Shown here: piece after piece, positions 40,891 to 49,017 of the stretch
Position numbering within the stretch: the stretch's first letter is position 1
Layout: the number at the start of each line of letters is the position of its first letter
Origin: an uncultured Gemmiger sp.
GTDB lineage: Bacteria > Bacillota > Clostridia > Oscillospirales > Ruminococcaceae
DNA length: 55,591 bases
Reading direction: 5' to 3'
Assembly: GCA_944386225.1 (NCBI GenBank)
Contig: CALXAH010000023.1
Span: forward strand, 1 to 55,591
The notes under the pieces: model-generated
Database searches by the model: none
What the model was told of the DNA's origin: nothing
The model's input: only the letters and a program-made list of their open reading frames with translations
Program-made: the position numbers and the translations under genes

Positions 40891-43242
40891 TTACAGTTCC
40901 AAAGAACGTACGATCTGGGCTTTGACTTCCTGCAGTTTGTAGGCGTTTTCCTTCATGGGCTGGGCGTCCTTCATCGCAGCGGCGAAGGCTTCCTGCGCCA
41001 ACTCAGCGGATTTCTTCTTGCCGATGAGCACCTGCTCGGCAGCGGTCAGACGGACCGGTACCGGCGCGATACCGCCAGCCACCAGACGGGCGTCCACGAT
41101 CACGCCGTCCTCCTCTTTGTAGGCGTAGGCCAGAGCGGTGACGGCGAAGTCGATGGCTTCGCGCAGGCGCATCTTCAGATAACCGGTACGGTAGCCGGGC
41201 ATCTTGGGCAGCTGGATCTCGGTGACCAGCTCGCCGGGCTTCAGCTGATCCACAGAGTGCATCACGCTGAAGAAGTCGGCCGCCTTGAAGGTCTGCTCGG
41301 TGGTGTGGATCTCGGCGTCCAGCGCCACCATCACGGTGGCCATATCGGAGGCGTTGACCGAGTAGCAGCCGCAGTTCATGCAGCGGCCGGCCTCGGCGCG
41401 GGCTTCTTCCATGGTCAGGCTGGTGGAGTCCTCCTTGTCCAGGCAGCGCTCGGCCACCGGGGTGTCCTTCTCCACAGCGCCCTTGGTGACGTAGATGCGC
41501 TCCGGATCGAACTTGGTGAAGCCCTTGTCGCGGGCGGGAACTTCCGGCTCAAAGCCCATGTAGCGGCTCATGCTGCGGGCTGCGATACCGCCGTCGCGGA
41601 TGGCCTTGATGGCAACCGACGGGCCGTAGGCCGCGTCGCCGCCGGCGTAGATGCCGGGGGCCCGGGTATCCCGGTGCTCGCCGACCTCGATCAGGCCGCG
41701 GGCGCTCTTGAGCTCTTCCCGGTACTTCTCGCCCAGGAAATCGATGTCCACCTTCTGGCCGGTAGCCAGGATGATGCAGTCGGAGGAGAATACGCGGGTC
41801 TCCTCGCCGTAGCTGGGATTGAAGCGGCCGGACTCGTCGCGGACCGACAGGCAGTTCATGCTCTCCAGGCCGGTGATCTTGCCGTCGGCGCCGGTGATGA
41901 CCTTCTTCAGGCCCCAGCCGTTAAAGATCTCCACGCCTTCTTCCTCGGCGCGGGCGATTTCCTCGGCGGAGGCGGGCATCTCATCCCGCTGCTCCAGGCA
42001 GACCAGCTTGACCTTCTGCGCGCCCAGGCGCACGGCGGTCAGGGCCACGTCCATGGCCACGTTGCCGCCGCCGCAGACCAGCACTTCCTTGCCGATCTGC
42101 TTGGTCATGAACTTCTTGACCTCTACCAGGAAGTTCAGGCCGAACTGGGTCAGGCTCTCGCCGTCGATGCCCAGGATCGGCTGCTTCCAGGCGCCGGTAT
42201 CCAGGAAGACGGTGTCGCTGGCGGACTTGATCTCTTCCAGGGTGATGTCCTTGCCAACCTCGGTGTTGTTCTTGATGACCACGCCCATCCCGACGATCGC
42301 CTTGACCAGATCCCGCACATAGTGCTTGGGCAGGCGGTACTCGGGGATGCCGTACATCATAACGCCGCCGGCCTCTTCCATTTTCTCATAAATGGTGACC
42401 GAATGTCCAGCTTTTCTCAAATAATAGGCTGCGGTCAGACCGGCAGGGCCGCCGCCCACGATGGAAACCTTCTTGCCGGTCTCCTGGGCGGGCGCGGGAT
42501 AGAACTTGTCGGCATGGGCCAGGATGTAGTCGCCCAGGGCCCGTTCCACCGAATGGATGCTGACCGAATCACCGTGCTGGCACTGGTTGCACTTGGTCTG
42601 GCAGGTGTGGGGGCAGACGCGGGCGGTCAGCATGGGCATGGGGTTGACACGCAGGATGATCTCCGCGGCGCCGTCCCAGTCGTTGGCCCGGATCTTTTCC
42701 ATGTAGGCGGGGATGTCGGTGCCGGCGGGGCACTCGGTGGAGCAGGCGTTGTGGCCGGTATGCATACCGCCCATGATGGAGTGGTACTGGTTGCGGCCCT
42801 GGATGGCGTAGCACTCGTCGCCGCCTTTGCGGGCGCAGAGCAGCTTGCCACCCACCGCATCGGGGTAGCGGTAGTACCAGCAGCGCACGTCCTGGCACAG
42901 GTTGCCGCCCACGGTGGCGGAGTTGCGGATGATGGGGGTGGCCACGCTGTGGGCCGCCTCGGCAACCGCCTTCAGCTCACCGGTAAAGACATCGGACTTC
43001 TCCACATCGGCCAGGGTGGTCAGCGCGCCCATGGCTACCTTGTCGCCCATGTCGCGGATGTAGGCCGCGTCGGGGATGGTCTTTAAGTTGACCACCAGGC
43101 TGGGGTAGTTGGGGAGGATATTCGTTTTCAGGGTGCCCAGCAGGTCGGTGCCGCCGGCAATGGGCTGGCTGTATTTGGCGGCCTGCAGTTCCTGCGCGGC
43201 CTGCTCAAAGCTGGCTGCGTTGCTGTGTTCAAAGTTTTTCAT
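40891..43242 (-). CDS. Hydroxylase FAD subunit with an inserted NfnB/GltD-type Fe-S oxidoreductase
   Basis: A 783-residue chimera. Residues 1-165 are the FAD-binding part of a xanthine-dehydrogenase medium subunit (QPIAGGTDLL, IRNSATVGGNLCQD) with a PaoB-type cysteine loop C121, C136, C144, C167. At that fourth Cys begins an entire GltD/NfnB-like module: Fe-S domain (C171, C210, C214, C218), first dinucleotide fold VGGGPAG (262-268), second fold CGGGNVAMD, IYAGGDAAYG, and EAGRCMNC (617-624). The medium subunit then resumes as ASDMATVMVALDAE and runs through the C-terminal flavin domain (LVAGGIAPVPVRL). The enzyme could pass electrons from substrate oxidation to NAD(P), possibly also ferredoxin. 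The start overlaps the large-subunit stop by ATGA. Confidence 0.85.
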   Translation of the reverse strand: MKNFEHSNAASFEQAAQELQAAKYSQPIAGGTDLLGTLKTNILPNYPSLVVNLKTIPDAAYIRDMGDKVAMGALTTLADVEKSDVFTGELKAVAEAAHSVATPIIRNSATVGGNLCQDVRCWYYRYPDAVGGKLLCARKGGDECYAIQGRNQYHSIMGGMHTGHNACSTECPAGTDIPAYMEKIRANDWDGAAEIILRVNPMPMLTARVCPHTCQTKCNQCQHGDSVSIHSVERALGDYILAHADKFYPAPAQETGKKVSIVGGGPAGLTAAYYLRKAGHSVTIYEKMEEAGGVMMYGIPEYRLPKHYVRDLVKAIVGMGVVIKNNTEVGKDITLEEIKSASDTVFLDTGAWKQPILGIDGESLTQFGLNFLVEVKKFMTKQIGKEVLVCGGGNVAMDVALTAVRLGAQKVKLVCLEQRDEMPASAEEIARAEEEGVEIFNGWGLKKVITGADGKITGLESMNCLSVRDESGRFNPSYGEETRVFSSDCIILATGQKVDIDFLGEKYREELKSARGLIEVGEHRDTRAPGIYAGGDAAYGPSVAIKAIRDGGIAARSMSRYMGFEPEVPARDKGFTKFDPERIYVTKGAVEKDTPVAERCLDKEDSTSLTMEEARAEAGRCMNCGCYSVNASDMATVMVALDAEIHTTEQTFKAADFFSVMHSVDQLKPGELVTEIQLPKMPGYRTGYLKMRLREAIDFAVTALAYAYKEEDGVIVDARLVAGGIAPVPVRLTAAEQVLIGKKKSAELAQEAFAAAMKDAQPMKENAYKLQEVKAQIVRSLEL

Positions 43243-45548
43243 TCTACAAGACCTCCTTTGGCCTTACCCAGCGCATTCAGAATCTTGTCCGGGGTGGCGG
43301 GATACTCGTTGATCTCCGCGCCGCCGATGGCGTTCTCAATGGCCATCAGCACAGCGGCGGGACCGGCCGCGCCGGTGATCTCGCCGATGCCGATCGCACC
43401 GTAGGGATTGGCCGTGGGCCAGACGGATTCCAGAACCGCCGTATCGAACTTGGGCAGTTCGTTGAACGGCCGCCACTTGTAGTCGATCATGTTGTGGGTC
43501 ATAACACGGCCGATGACCGGATCCAGCACCATCTCTTCCAAATGGCCGGTATCCATACCGGCGGAGCCCAGGCCACCCTCGAACTGCATCTTCAGTTCCA
43601 GCGGGTTGATGATGCGGCCCACGTCGGAGGCGCTCAGCGCGTCGGTGATCTTGGCCAGGCCGGTCTCCAGATCGACCTCGACCTCCACAAAGTTCATCAC
43701 GCAGTTGTTGTGGTTGAAGTCGCCCTTGACCACGCCTTCACCGGTGATGGAGTAGTACATGGGGCAGATGGCGATCCAGGGCAGGCAAACGGAGGGATCG
43801 TCCTTGCGGAAAACCATCAGATCCTTGGTATCCAGATCCTCGGCGGAGCAGCCCATCTTCTCGGCGGCTTCCTCCAGCAGTTTCTGGCGGGCAGCCTTGG
43901 CGGCAGAGCCCACAGCGCCGCCGGCGGTGATGGTCTCACGGGAACCGGCCGCGCCGAAGTCGGCGGGATCGGTACGGGTATCGGAGGAGTTGATGGTGAC
44001 GTTCTCCAGAGGAACGTTCAGGATCTCCGCGGCGATCTTGGCCAGGGCCAGGCGCTGGCCGTTGCCGAACTGGGACACGGCGCAGTGTACCATGACCTGA
44101 TCGTTCTCCAGACGCACATAGGCGAAGGTCTCGTCGCTCTGGGGGTCGCCGCTGCTGTGCAGGCTGAAGCCCACGCCGTAGGCCTTGTTGCCTTCCACGC
44201 GGCTGGGCACGCCCCAGCCCTTCCAGCGGTCGAACCAGCGGAACTTCTCCGCCGCCACGTCAAAGCACTTGTCGTAGTTGATGACCGGGTTGCTGTACTT
44301 GTGGCCGGTACGCCAGTAGTACTCGTCGCCCGCCTGGCAGAAGTTCTTCTTATAGAAGGTAACCGGATCCATGTCGATCTGGCGCAGAGCACGGGTCAGC
44401 AGATGCAGCGCGCAAGCTTTCAGTTCCTGGCCGCCGAAGCCGCGGGCGATACCCACGGGGATCTTGTTGGAGACGACCACCTTAGCCTCAATGTCCCAGT
44501 TGGGGCACTTGTTCAGGGCAATGTGCAGCTCGCCCAGACCCTCGGCCACCTGGCCCTGGGTCAGCTCGGAGCCCGCACCGGTACCAACCAGCCAGTCGCC
44601 CTGCAGGGCCTTGATGCGGCCGTCCTTGGTGATGCCGATCTTGCCGATGAACTTGTTGTCCAGACGGCGCTCGTAGAACAGCAGGTGCTCTTCCTTGGTC
44701 AGGGCGTACTTGACGGTAACGCCGGTCACCTTGGCCAGGGCCACGGTGAGCATGGTGATGTAGCCCAGGGCGTCCTTGTTGCCGTAACTGCCGCCCACGT
44801 TGGGGGTGGTAACGTTGATGTGCGCGCCGATGGTGTAGGCCAGCGGACGGCAGACCATGTTGGGGCCCTGGGAAGAAGCCCACACGTTCACATGGGTGTC
44901 GTCATCCCAGCCGGCGGCCACAAAGGGGCTCTCCGGTGCGCCGGGGAAGGTCCAGGTGTAGGCAACCTTGCCCTCCACGACCACGTCGCTCTCGGCAAAG
45001 CCCTGTTCCACGTCGCCGTCCTGGATCTTGTAGAACGGAGGATCGTTGCCCTCGAACCAGCTGCCCGGAGGCAGGCAGTTGCGCTCATAGTGATAGCCCT
45101 TGGACTCGATGTTGTCCTCGGCCCGGTAGACTTCGGGCGCGCCGGGCTTGATGGCGTCCTCCACGTCGTAGACGGGGGGCAGCTGCCGGTATTCCACGCG
45201 GATCAGCTCCAGCGCCTGCTCGGCGATCTGGGCATTCTCCGCAGCCACGGCGGCCACCGGATCGCCCACGAAACGCAGATGCTGGCTCATGACCGGGCGG
45301 TGCGCGGGCACGCCGGTCTTCCAGTCGGGAGCATTCTTATAGGTCATGACGCCGCACACGCCGGGCAGCTTCTCGGCCTCGGAGGTGTCGATGGACACGA
45401 TCTCCGCATGGGGATAGGGGCTGTGCAGCACCTTGGCAACATAGCAGTTCTTGATGGGCAGGTCATCGCAATACAGGGCCTTGCCCGTGACGATGGCGCG
45501 GCCGTCCTGACGGCGGCGTACCTTGCCGATATGACGGAATTCGCTCAT
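43239..45548 (-). CDS. Molybdopterin-binding large subunit, xanthine dehydrogenase family
   Basis: A 769-residue large subunit. The N-terminal part is the a/b hammerhead (AIVTGKALYCDDLPIKNCYVA). The molybdenum-binding part has NVGGSYGNKDALGYI, VGIARGFGGQELKA and, near the end, AIGIGEITGAAGPAAVL with the conserved Glu used as base in this family. It hydroxylates an aromatic or purine substrate with water as oxygen source. The substrate cannot be read safely; xanthine, hypoxanthine or another heterocycle is possible. It is coupled to both neighbouring subunits by ATGA overlaps. No selenium-hydroxylase genes (selD, yqeB) are seen. Confidence 0.9.
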   Translation of the reverse strand: MSEFRHIGKVRRRQDGRAIVTGKALYCDDLPIKNCYVAKVLHSPYPHAEIVSIDTSEAEKLPGVCGVMTYKNAPDWKTGVPAHRPVMSQHLRFVGDPVAAVAAENAQIAEQALELIRVEYRQLPPVYDVEDAIKPGAPEVYRAEDNIESKGYHYERNCLPPGSWFEGNDPPFYKIQDGDVEQGFAESDVVVEGKVAYTWTFPGAPESPFVAAGWDDDTHVNVWASSQGPNMVCRPLAYTIGAHINVTTPNVGGSYGNKDALGYITMLTVALAKVTGVTVKYALTKEEHLLFYERRLDNKFIGKIGITKDGRIKALQGDWLVGTGAGSELTQGQVAEGLGELHIALNKCPNWDIEAKVVVSNKIPVGIARGFGGQELKACALHLLTRALRQIDMDPVTFYKKNFCQAGDEYYWRTGHKYSNPVINYDKCFDVAAEKFRWFDRWKGWGVPSRVEGNKAYGVGFSLHSSGDPQSDETFAYVRLENDQVMVHCAVSQFGNGQRLALAKIAAEILNVPLENVTINSSDTRTDPADFGAAGSRETITAGGAVGSAAKAARQKLLEEAAEKMGCSAEDLDTKDLMVFRKDDPSVCLPWIAICPMYYSITGEGVVKGDFNHNNCVMNFVEVEVDLETGLAKITDALSASDVGRIINPLELKMQFEGGLGSAGMDTGHLEEMVLDPVIGRVMTHNMIDYKWRPFNELPKFDTAVLESVWPTANPYGAIGIGEITGAAGPAAVLMAIENAIGGAEINEYPATPDKILNALGKAKGGLVE

Positions 45549-46051
45549 GCCTGTTCTCCTCCCTTTACGATAGACTGAACGGCTTCGATCACCTGGTAGT
45601 GGCTGATGCAGCGGCAGAAGTTACCGCTGAGCGCTTCCTTGATCTCGTCCTCCGTGGGATGGGGATTGGCATTGAGCAAGGATTTTACCGCGATGATGAT
45701 GCCGGGGGTGCAGAAGCCGCACTGGAATGCGTTATGCTCCAGGAAAGCCTCCTGGATGGGGTCCAGCTCGCCGGTGACCGGATCGGCCAGGCCCTCGATG
45801 GTGGTGATCTCCTTGCCCCCGCACTCGGCCGTCAGGGTCACGCAGGAGGCCACCGCCTTGCCGTCCATCAGCACCGCGCAGCAGCCGCAGGCGCCTTCCC
45901 CGCAGGAGAGCTTGGTACCGGTCAGGCCCAGACGTTCCCGCAGAGTCTCCAGCAGCGTTTCGGATTCCGGGATCTGGCCCAGTTTCCGGCCAATGGTAAA
46001 CTCGTAGGTCTGCCCGTTGATGTGTAGCGTAAGTTCCTTACTCATTTCCAT
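45545..46051 (-). CDS. [2Fe-2S] small subunit of the molybdenum hydroxylase
   Basis: A 168-residue subunit with two [2Fe-2S] clusters: plant-type C-GEGA-C-GC-C (about 50-58) plus the Cys in VASC, and the second cluster QCGFC with FCRC. ATG at 46051 is chosen because AAGGAG ends five bases upstream; in-frame ATGs at 46054 and 46045 are less well placed, and the longer frame to 46165 would start inside the regulatory region. It conducts electrons from the molybdenum centre to the FAD subunit. It is the first gene of the locus. Confidence 0.93.
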   Translation of the reverse strand: MEMSKELTLHINGQTYEFTIGRKLGQIPESETLLETLRERLGLTGTKLSCGEGACGCCAVLMDGKAVASCVTLTAECGGKEITTIEGLADPVTGELDPIQEAFLEHNAFQCGFCTPGIIIAVKSLLNANPHPTEDEIKEALSGNFCRCISHYQVIEAVQSIVKGGEQA

Positions 46052-46146
46052 CATTACTCCTTTCCATGAGTAGATGCATTCTGTTATTATTTTAGCAACG
46101 TTGGAGTCCGCTTCTCTGCATACGGCGATATATCCGCAAATCTTTT

Positions 46147-46166
46147 TTTGTCTACCGGTAGACAAA
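46147..46166. promoter_or_regulatory. 20-base perfect palindrome upstream of the hydroxylase genes
   Basis: TTTGTCTACCGGTAGACAAA is fully self-complementary and lies about 95 bases upstream of the first hydroxylase gene, between it and the divergent Crp/Fnr-type gene. Size and TGTC/GACA half-sites suit a dimeric regulator of the Crp/Fnr family. The Crp-like protein next door is the first candidate. Confidence 0.6.
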
Positions 46167-46204
46167 TATTTAACATCAGTTGTCCGTTCTGCTCTTGTTT
46201 TTCC

Positions 46205-46232
46205 TTGAATTTTGCTGTAAACTGTATATAAC
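46205..46232 (+). promoter_or_regulatory. Candidate promoter of the Crp/Fnr-type gene
   Basis: TTGAAT (46205-46210) and TATAAC (46227-46232) with a 16-base spacer, about 90 bases upstream of the start. Moderate match only. Confidence 0.35.
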
Positions 46233-46240
46233 TATCAAAA

Positions 46241-46269
46241 ATTATAGGTTTCCCGCCGTTTTCTTTCAA
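46241..46269 (-). promoter_or_regulatory. Promoter of the molybdenum hydroxylase operon
   Basis: TTGAAA (46269-46264) and TATAAT (46246-46241), 17-base spacer, minus strand. The transcript would begin near 46234, leaving a leader of about 180 bases that contains the palindrome at about +70. It faces the candidate plus-strand promoter, so the two would interfere. I saw no recognisable Moco riboswitch in the leader. Confidence 0.55.
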
Positions 46270-46330
46270 CTGTCAGGCTGTGTAAAAGCCGTGTAAAAAA
46301 GCGGTATTTTCTGTTCCGGAGGAACGTTTG

Positions 46331-46990
46331 ATGAGCAGTATTCGTTTTTTTGTGGAAGGCTCCCTGCGCAAATACAGGGAGTTTTTTGAGAGCGTATGCC
46401 CCGCCCCCATGACCATCCCAAAAGGGCAATCCCTCTGCACCCAGTGCTGCACCCACGGCTGGATGTACTACATTCTGGACGGCCTGGCCAAGGTGTACAT
46501 TACCACCAGCGACGGCAACGAACAGATCATCGATTTTATGAAGGAAGATACCCTGATCGGCATGGACTGCGTCGGGGATGGCAGCCGTTCGGTGGTAAGC
46601 ATCACAAGCATGATGGACATGCGGGTGCTGCCCTTCACGCCGGAGATCCTCAAACGGATGATCCTGCAGAATCCGGAACTGGGCTTTGACCTGGTGGTCT
46701 ACTACGGCGACGTGCTGCGACAGGTGTCCTTTCTCGTTGGCAGCCTGGGCCATTCCAACCTGATGGTGCGGCTGGCCTCTTTCCTGCTTCTCTTTGTGGA
46801 CACGCCCGAATACCAGCGCACCAAAAAGATCTACCTGACCCAGCAGGAGGTGGCCTCCTCCATCAATGTGTCCCGGGCGCAGATCGCCAAGATGTACGGC
46901 CAGCTGCGCAAGGAGGGCACTATCGATACCGGCAACCGGTATGTGACCATTCTGAATGTGAAAAAGCTGCAGGAGTACAGCAAGCTGTAA
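46331..46990 (+). CDS. Crp/Fnr-family transcriptional regulator
   Basis: A 219-residue regulator: cyclic-nucleotide-binding-type beta barrel (about 20-115, with YYILDGLAKVYITTSDGNEQ and DTLIGMD), dimer helix, and a C-terminal Crp HTH (LTQQEVASSINVSRAQIAKMYGQLRKEGTI). An unusual cysteine group, CPAPMTIPKGQSLCTQCC, near the N-terminus could sense redox or hold a metal cluster, unlike plain Crp. ATG at 46331 follows GGAGGA. It is divergent from the hydroxylase operon and probably controls it through the palindrome at 46147. The effector is unknown. Confidence 0.85.
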   Translation: MSSIRFFVEGSLRKYREFFESVCPAPMTIPKGQSLCTQCCTHGWMYYILDGLAKVYITTSDGNEQIIDFMKEDTLIGMDCVGDGSRSVVSITSMMDMRVLPFTPEILKRMILQNPELGFDLVVYYGDVLRQVSFLVGSLGHSNLMVRLASFLLLFVDTPEYQRTKKIYLTQQEVASSINVSRAQIAKMYGQLRKEGTIDTGNRYVTILNVKKLQEYSKL

Positions 46991-46993
46991 AAC

Positions 46994-47034
46994 AGCCCGC
47001 CCGCCGCACCTGGAAACGGTGCAGCGGGCGGGCT
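46994..47034. terminator. Terminator between convergent crp-like and GntR genes
   Basis: An 11-base GC-rich stem AGCCCGCCCGC / GCGGGCGGGCT with an inner GCACC/GGTGC extension, located between the two convergent ends. Confidence 0.7.
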
Positions 47035-47043
47035 GCTTTGCTT

Positions 47044-47724
47044 TCATCGTATCAGCCTGAAATGTTCTTCCAGCGCGGCCAGGCCCTGGGTGGTACGGCC
47101 GGTGCGCAGGGATTCCAGAATACGCCGGTGGGTAGCGCACAGCGGCGCGCGGACGGATTCGTCCAGGGTAGTCAGGGTTTCGCGGCGGTAGGTCTGCCCC
47201 GGGGCAGCCAATGCATTCTGAATCAGCCGGAACAATCGGTTTCCGCTGCAGGCAAGCAGCGCCCGATGGAAAGCCTCCTCCGCCTGTTCCAGCTGCTCCA
47301 GGGTACCGGCCTGCTCCATCTGCTCCACCGCCTGCTCCATCTCCGCCAGGCATGCCGAATCCGGTGCGGCAGCTGCGGCGGCAAAGGCCGAAGTCTCCAG
47401 GCAGCGGCGCAGTTCCCAGAACTCCTGCCGGTCGGTCTGATGCAACAGCAAGAGCATGGAAAACAGTTCCGCAAAGCCGCGGCCGGCTTCGTTGACAAGA
47501 AAGCTTCCCTGTCCGTGGACGCTGCGCACAAAGCCCATGTTTTCCAGTTGGCGCAGCGCCTCCCGCACCGAGTTCCGGCTCAAAGACAGCCGGGTCATAA
47601 GCGTTCGCTCGCTGGGCAGTTTGTCCCCCAGTTTCAACTCACCGGCGGCGATCTCTCCTTTTATATAAGCCAGCACAAGATCGTAGGCGCGGGTCTCTGC
47701 CGCATGGTTTGTGTCCATTGGCAT
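47044..47724 (-). CDS. GntR/FadR-family regulator (FCD domain)
   Basis: A 226-residue regulator: N-terminal winged helix (LKLGDKLPSERTLMTRLSLSRNSVREALRQLENMGFV) and an all-helical FCD ligand domain whose metal ligands include the late His of EEHFRLIR and ATHRRILES. FCD regulators typically sense carboxylic acids such as lactate or pyruvate. It ends the lrgA-lrgB operon, six bases after lrgB. A near-exact FadR-type operator precedes the operon, implying autoregulation. Confidence 0.9.
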   Translation of the reverse strand: MPMDTNHAAETRAYDLVLAYIKGEIAAGELKLGDKLPSERTLMTRLSLSRNSVREALRQLENMGFVRSVHGQGSFLVNEAGRGFAELFSMLLLLHQTDRQEFWELRRCLETSAFAAAAAAPDSACLAEMEQAVEQMEQAGTLEQLEQAEEAFHRALLACSGNRLFRLIQNALAAPGQTYRRETLTTLDESVRAPLCATHRRILESLRTGRTTQGLAALEEHFRLIR

Positions 47725-47730
47725 TTCTCC

Positions 47731-48423
47731 TTATAAAAACTGCGCGAACACCGAGGCAGTGACCACCGTAAGCAGGCCCGCTACCGCCACCGCCAGGCCG
47801 CTCATGGCGCCTTCCACCTGGCCCATCTCCATGGCCTTGGCGGTGCCGATGGCATGGGAGGCATTGCCCAGTGCCAGCCCCCGGGCCACCGGTTCCTCAA
47901 TGCGGAACAGGGCAAACACACCGTCGGCAATGACGCTGCCCAGAATACCGGTGACGATAATGGTGGCCACCGTGATGGTGACGATACCGCCCAGTTCTTC
48001 GGACACGCCCATACCGATGGCGGTGGTGATGGACTTGGGCAGAAGGGTCACATAAAGTTCATGTTCCAGACCAAAGACCAGTGCACAAATCAGAACCCCC
48101 GCCATACTGGCCAGCACCCCTGCCACGATTCCGCATACCACGGCGGTCAGGTGTTTTTTCAGCAGTGCCAGCTGTTCATAAAGCGGCACCGCCAGACACA
48201 CGGTGGCCGGGGTAAGCAAATAAGAGAGATACTGCCCGCCCGCGTTGTAGGTCTGATAATCCACCTTCATCACCGCGTTGACCCCGATCACGCAGATCAC
48301 CGCAATCAGCAGCGGATTCAGGATCGCCAGCCGGAACCGGCGCTTGAGCAGCAGCCCCACTTCATAGGCCAGCAGGCTGACCACCGCGCCGAAAAACAGC
48401 GATTCTTCCCATACTCCGTTCAT
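47731..48423 (-). CDS. lrgB: LrgB/CidB-family membrane protein
   Basis: A 230-residue integral membrane protein with about six to eight hydrophobic helices and the family signature LLPKSITTAIGMGVSEELGG. LrgB works with LrgA; older work called them antiholins, and newer work on Bacillus and Streptococcus shows pyruvate transport. It overlaps lrgA by ATGA. Confidence 0.92.
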   Translation of the reverse strand: MNGVWEESLFFGAVVSLLAYEVGLLLKRRFRLAILNPLLIAVICVIGVNAVMKVDYQTYNAGGQYLSYLLTPATVCLAVPLYEQLALLKKHLTAVVCGIVAGVLASMAGVLICALVFGLEHELYVTLLPKSITTAIGMGVSEELGGIVTITVATIIVTGILGSVIADGVFALFRIEEPVARGLALGNASHAIGTAKAMEMGQVEGAMSGLAVAVAGLLTVVTASVFAQFL

Positions 48424-48779
48424 TTGGCATCTCCTTTCCGGCAGCGGATGACAAACTGGGTCACAGAACCGGTAACTGCCATCACCAATACAGTGGTAAA
48501 CAGGGTGGTCACCGCGACCGGCAGCAGCACCGGGGCCAGACTGGACCAGGCTTCGGTAAGCCCCACCGCTGCCGGAATAAACATAACCGGCATGATCTCG
48601 ATCAGAAACAGCGCCGCCTGCCGCACCTGCCCTACCTTGAGCAGGCCGGTGCGCAGAAACACCAGCATCAGTATCAGCCCGTATACGCTGGCCGGGATCG
48701 GCAGCGGCAGCAGTGCTTTCAGAATTTCTCCCAGCAGCGATACCAGCAGGATCCGGGAGAATTGTTTCAGCAGATTCAT
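48420..48779 (-). CDS. lrgA: LrgA/CidA-family membrane protein
   Basis: A 119-residue protein with four hydrophobic helices (LLVSLLGEILKALLPLPIPASVYGLILMLVF near the start). ATG at 48779 follows GAGGGA. It is the partner of LrgB and the first gene of the operon. The context of an FCD regulator favours an organic-acid transport role, which is inference. Confidence 0.88.
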   Translation of the reverse strand: MNLLKQFSRILLVSLLGEILKALLPLPIPASVYGLILMLVFLRTGLLKVGQVRQAALFLIEIMPVMFIPAAVGLTEAWSSLAPVLLPVAVTTLFTTVLVMAVTGSVTQFVIRCRKGDAK

Positions 48780-48811
48780 AGGTTCCCTCTCACAGTTTTG
48801 CAGTCGGCTCC

Positions 48812-48828
48812 AACTGGTAGGACCAGTT
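48812..48828. promoter_or_regulatory. FadR-type operator of the lrgAB-gntR operon
   Basis: AACTGGT-AGG-ACCAGTT, perfect seven-base arms around three bases. This is the TGGT-N3-ACCA layout recognised by FadR-branch GntR proteins and differs by one base from the well-known Escherichia coli FadR site. It lies ten bases downstream of the -10 box, where bound repressor would cover the transcription start. Confidence 0.8.
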
Positions 48829-48837
48829 GCGTTTTGC

Positions 48838-48867
48838 ATTATACCCCACCGCCGGGGCGGTTGTCAA
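48838..48867 (-). promoter_or_regulatory. Promoter of the lrgAB-gntR operon
   Basis: TTGACA (48867-48862) and TATAAT (48843-48838) with an 18-base spacer on the minus strand, both hexamers perfect. Confidence 0.85.
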
Positions 48868-48870
48868 TCA

Positions 48871-48942
48871 AAACCACCGGCTTAGCCGGTGGTTTGAGTA
48901 AGCCCTATAAGGGCATTATACTAGCAAAGCCCCTTAAGGGGC
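48871..48942. repeat. Three adjacent perfect hairpins, possible IS200/IS605-type end
   Basis: Palindromes at 48871-48895 (12-base arms around one T), 48902-48914 (GCCCTATAAGGGC) and 48929-48942 (GCCCCTTAAGGGGC). No transposase lies nearby on the left. Subterminal hairpins of this kind mark the ends of IS200/IS605-group elements, so this may be a solo end or a terminator array. Family identity is uncertain. Confidence 0.4.
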
Positions 48943-49017
48943 CATGAATGGGTCTGCCAACTGCATTCCTTTCTCGTGGCATGAACCGGTCCAGTAAAAA
49001 CGGACAGTGACAAAAGT

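Noticed and set aside
37905-40925. A 1006-codon open frame on the plus strand across the nucleotidyltransferase and FAD paralogue
   Set aside because: High-GC antisense shadow; low-complexity Pro/Gly/Arg/His composition and no domain, against well-supported genes on the minus strand.
40891-46051. Selenium-dependent molybdenum hydroxylase cluster
   Set aside because: No selD, yqeB, yqeC or ssnA-like gene is in the window, so selenium dependence is unsupported.
45545-46165. Longer form of the [2Fe-2S] subunit starting at 46165
   Set aside because: It would begin at the 20-base palindrome and add 38 residues unlike the family, while 46051 has AAGGAG and the normal family start.
46052-46240. 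Molybdenum cofactor riboswitch in the hydroxylase leader
   Set aside because: The leader is AT-rich and, apart from the 20-base palindrome, I see none of the conserved GC-rich helices expected of the Moco motif.
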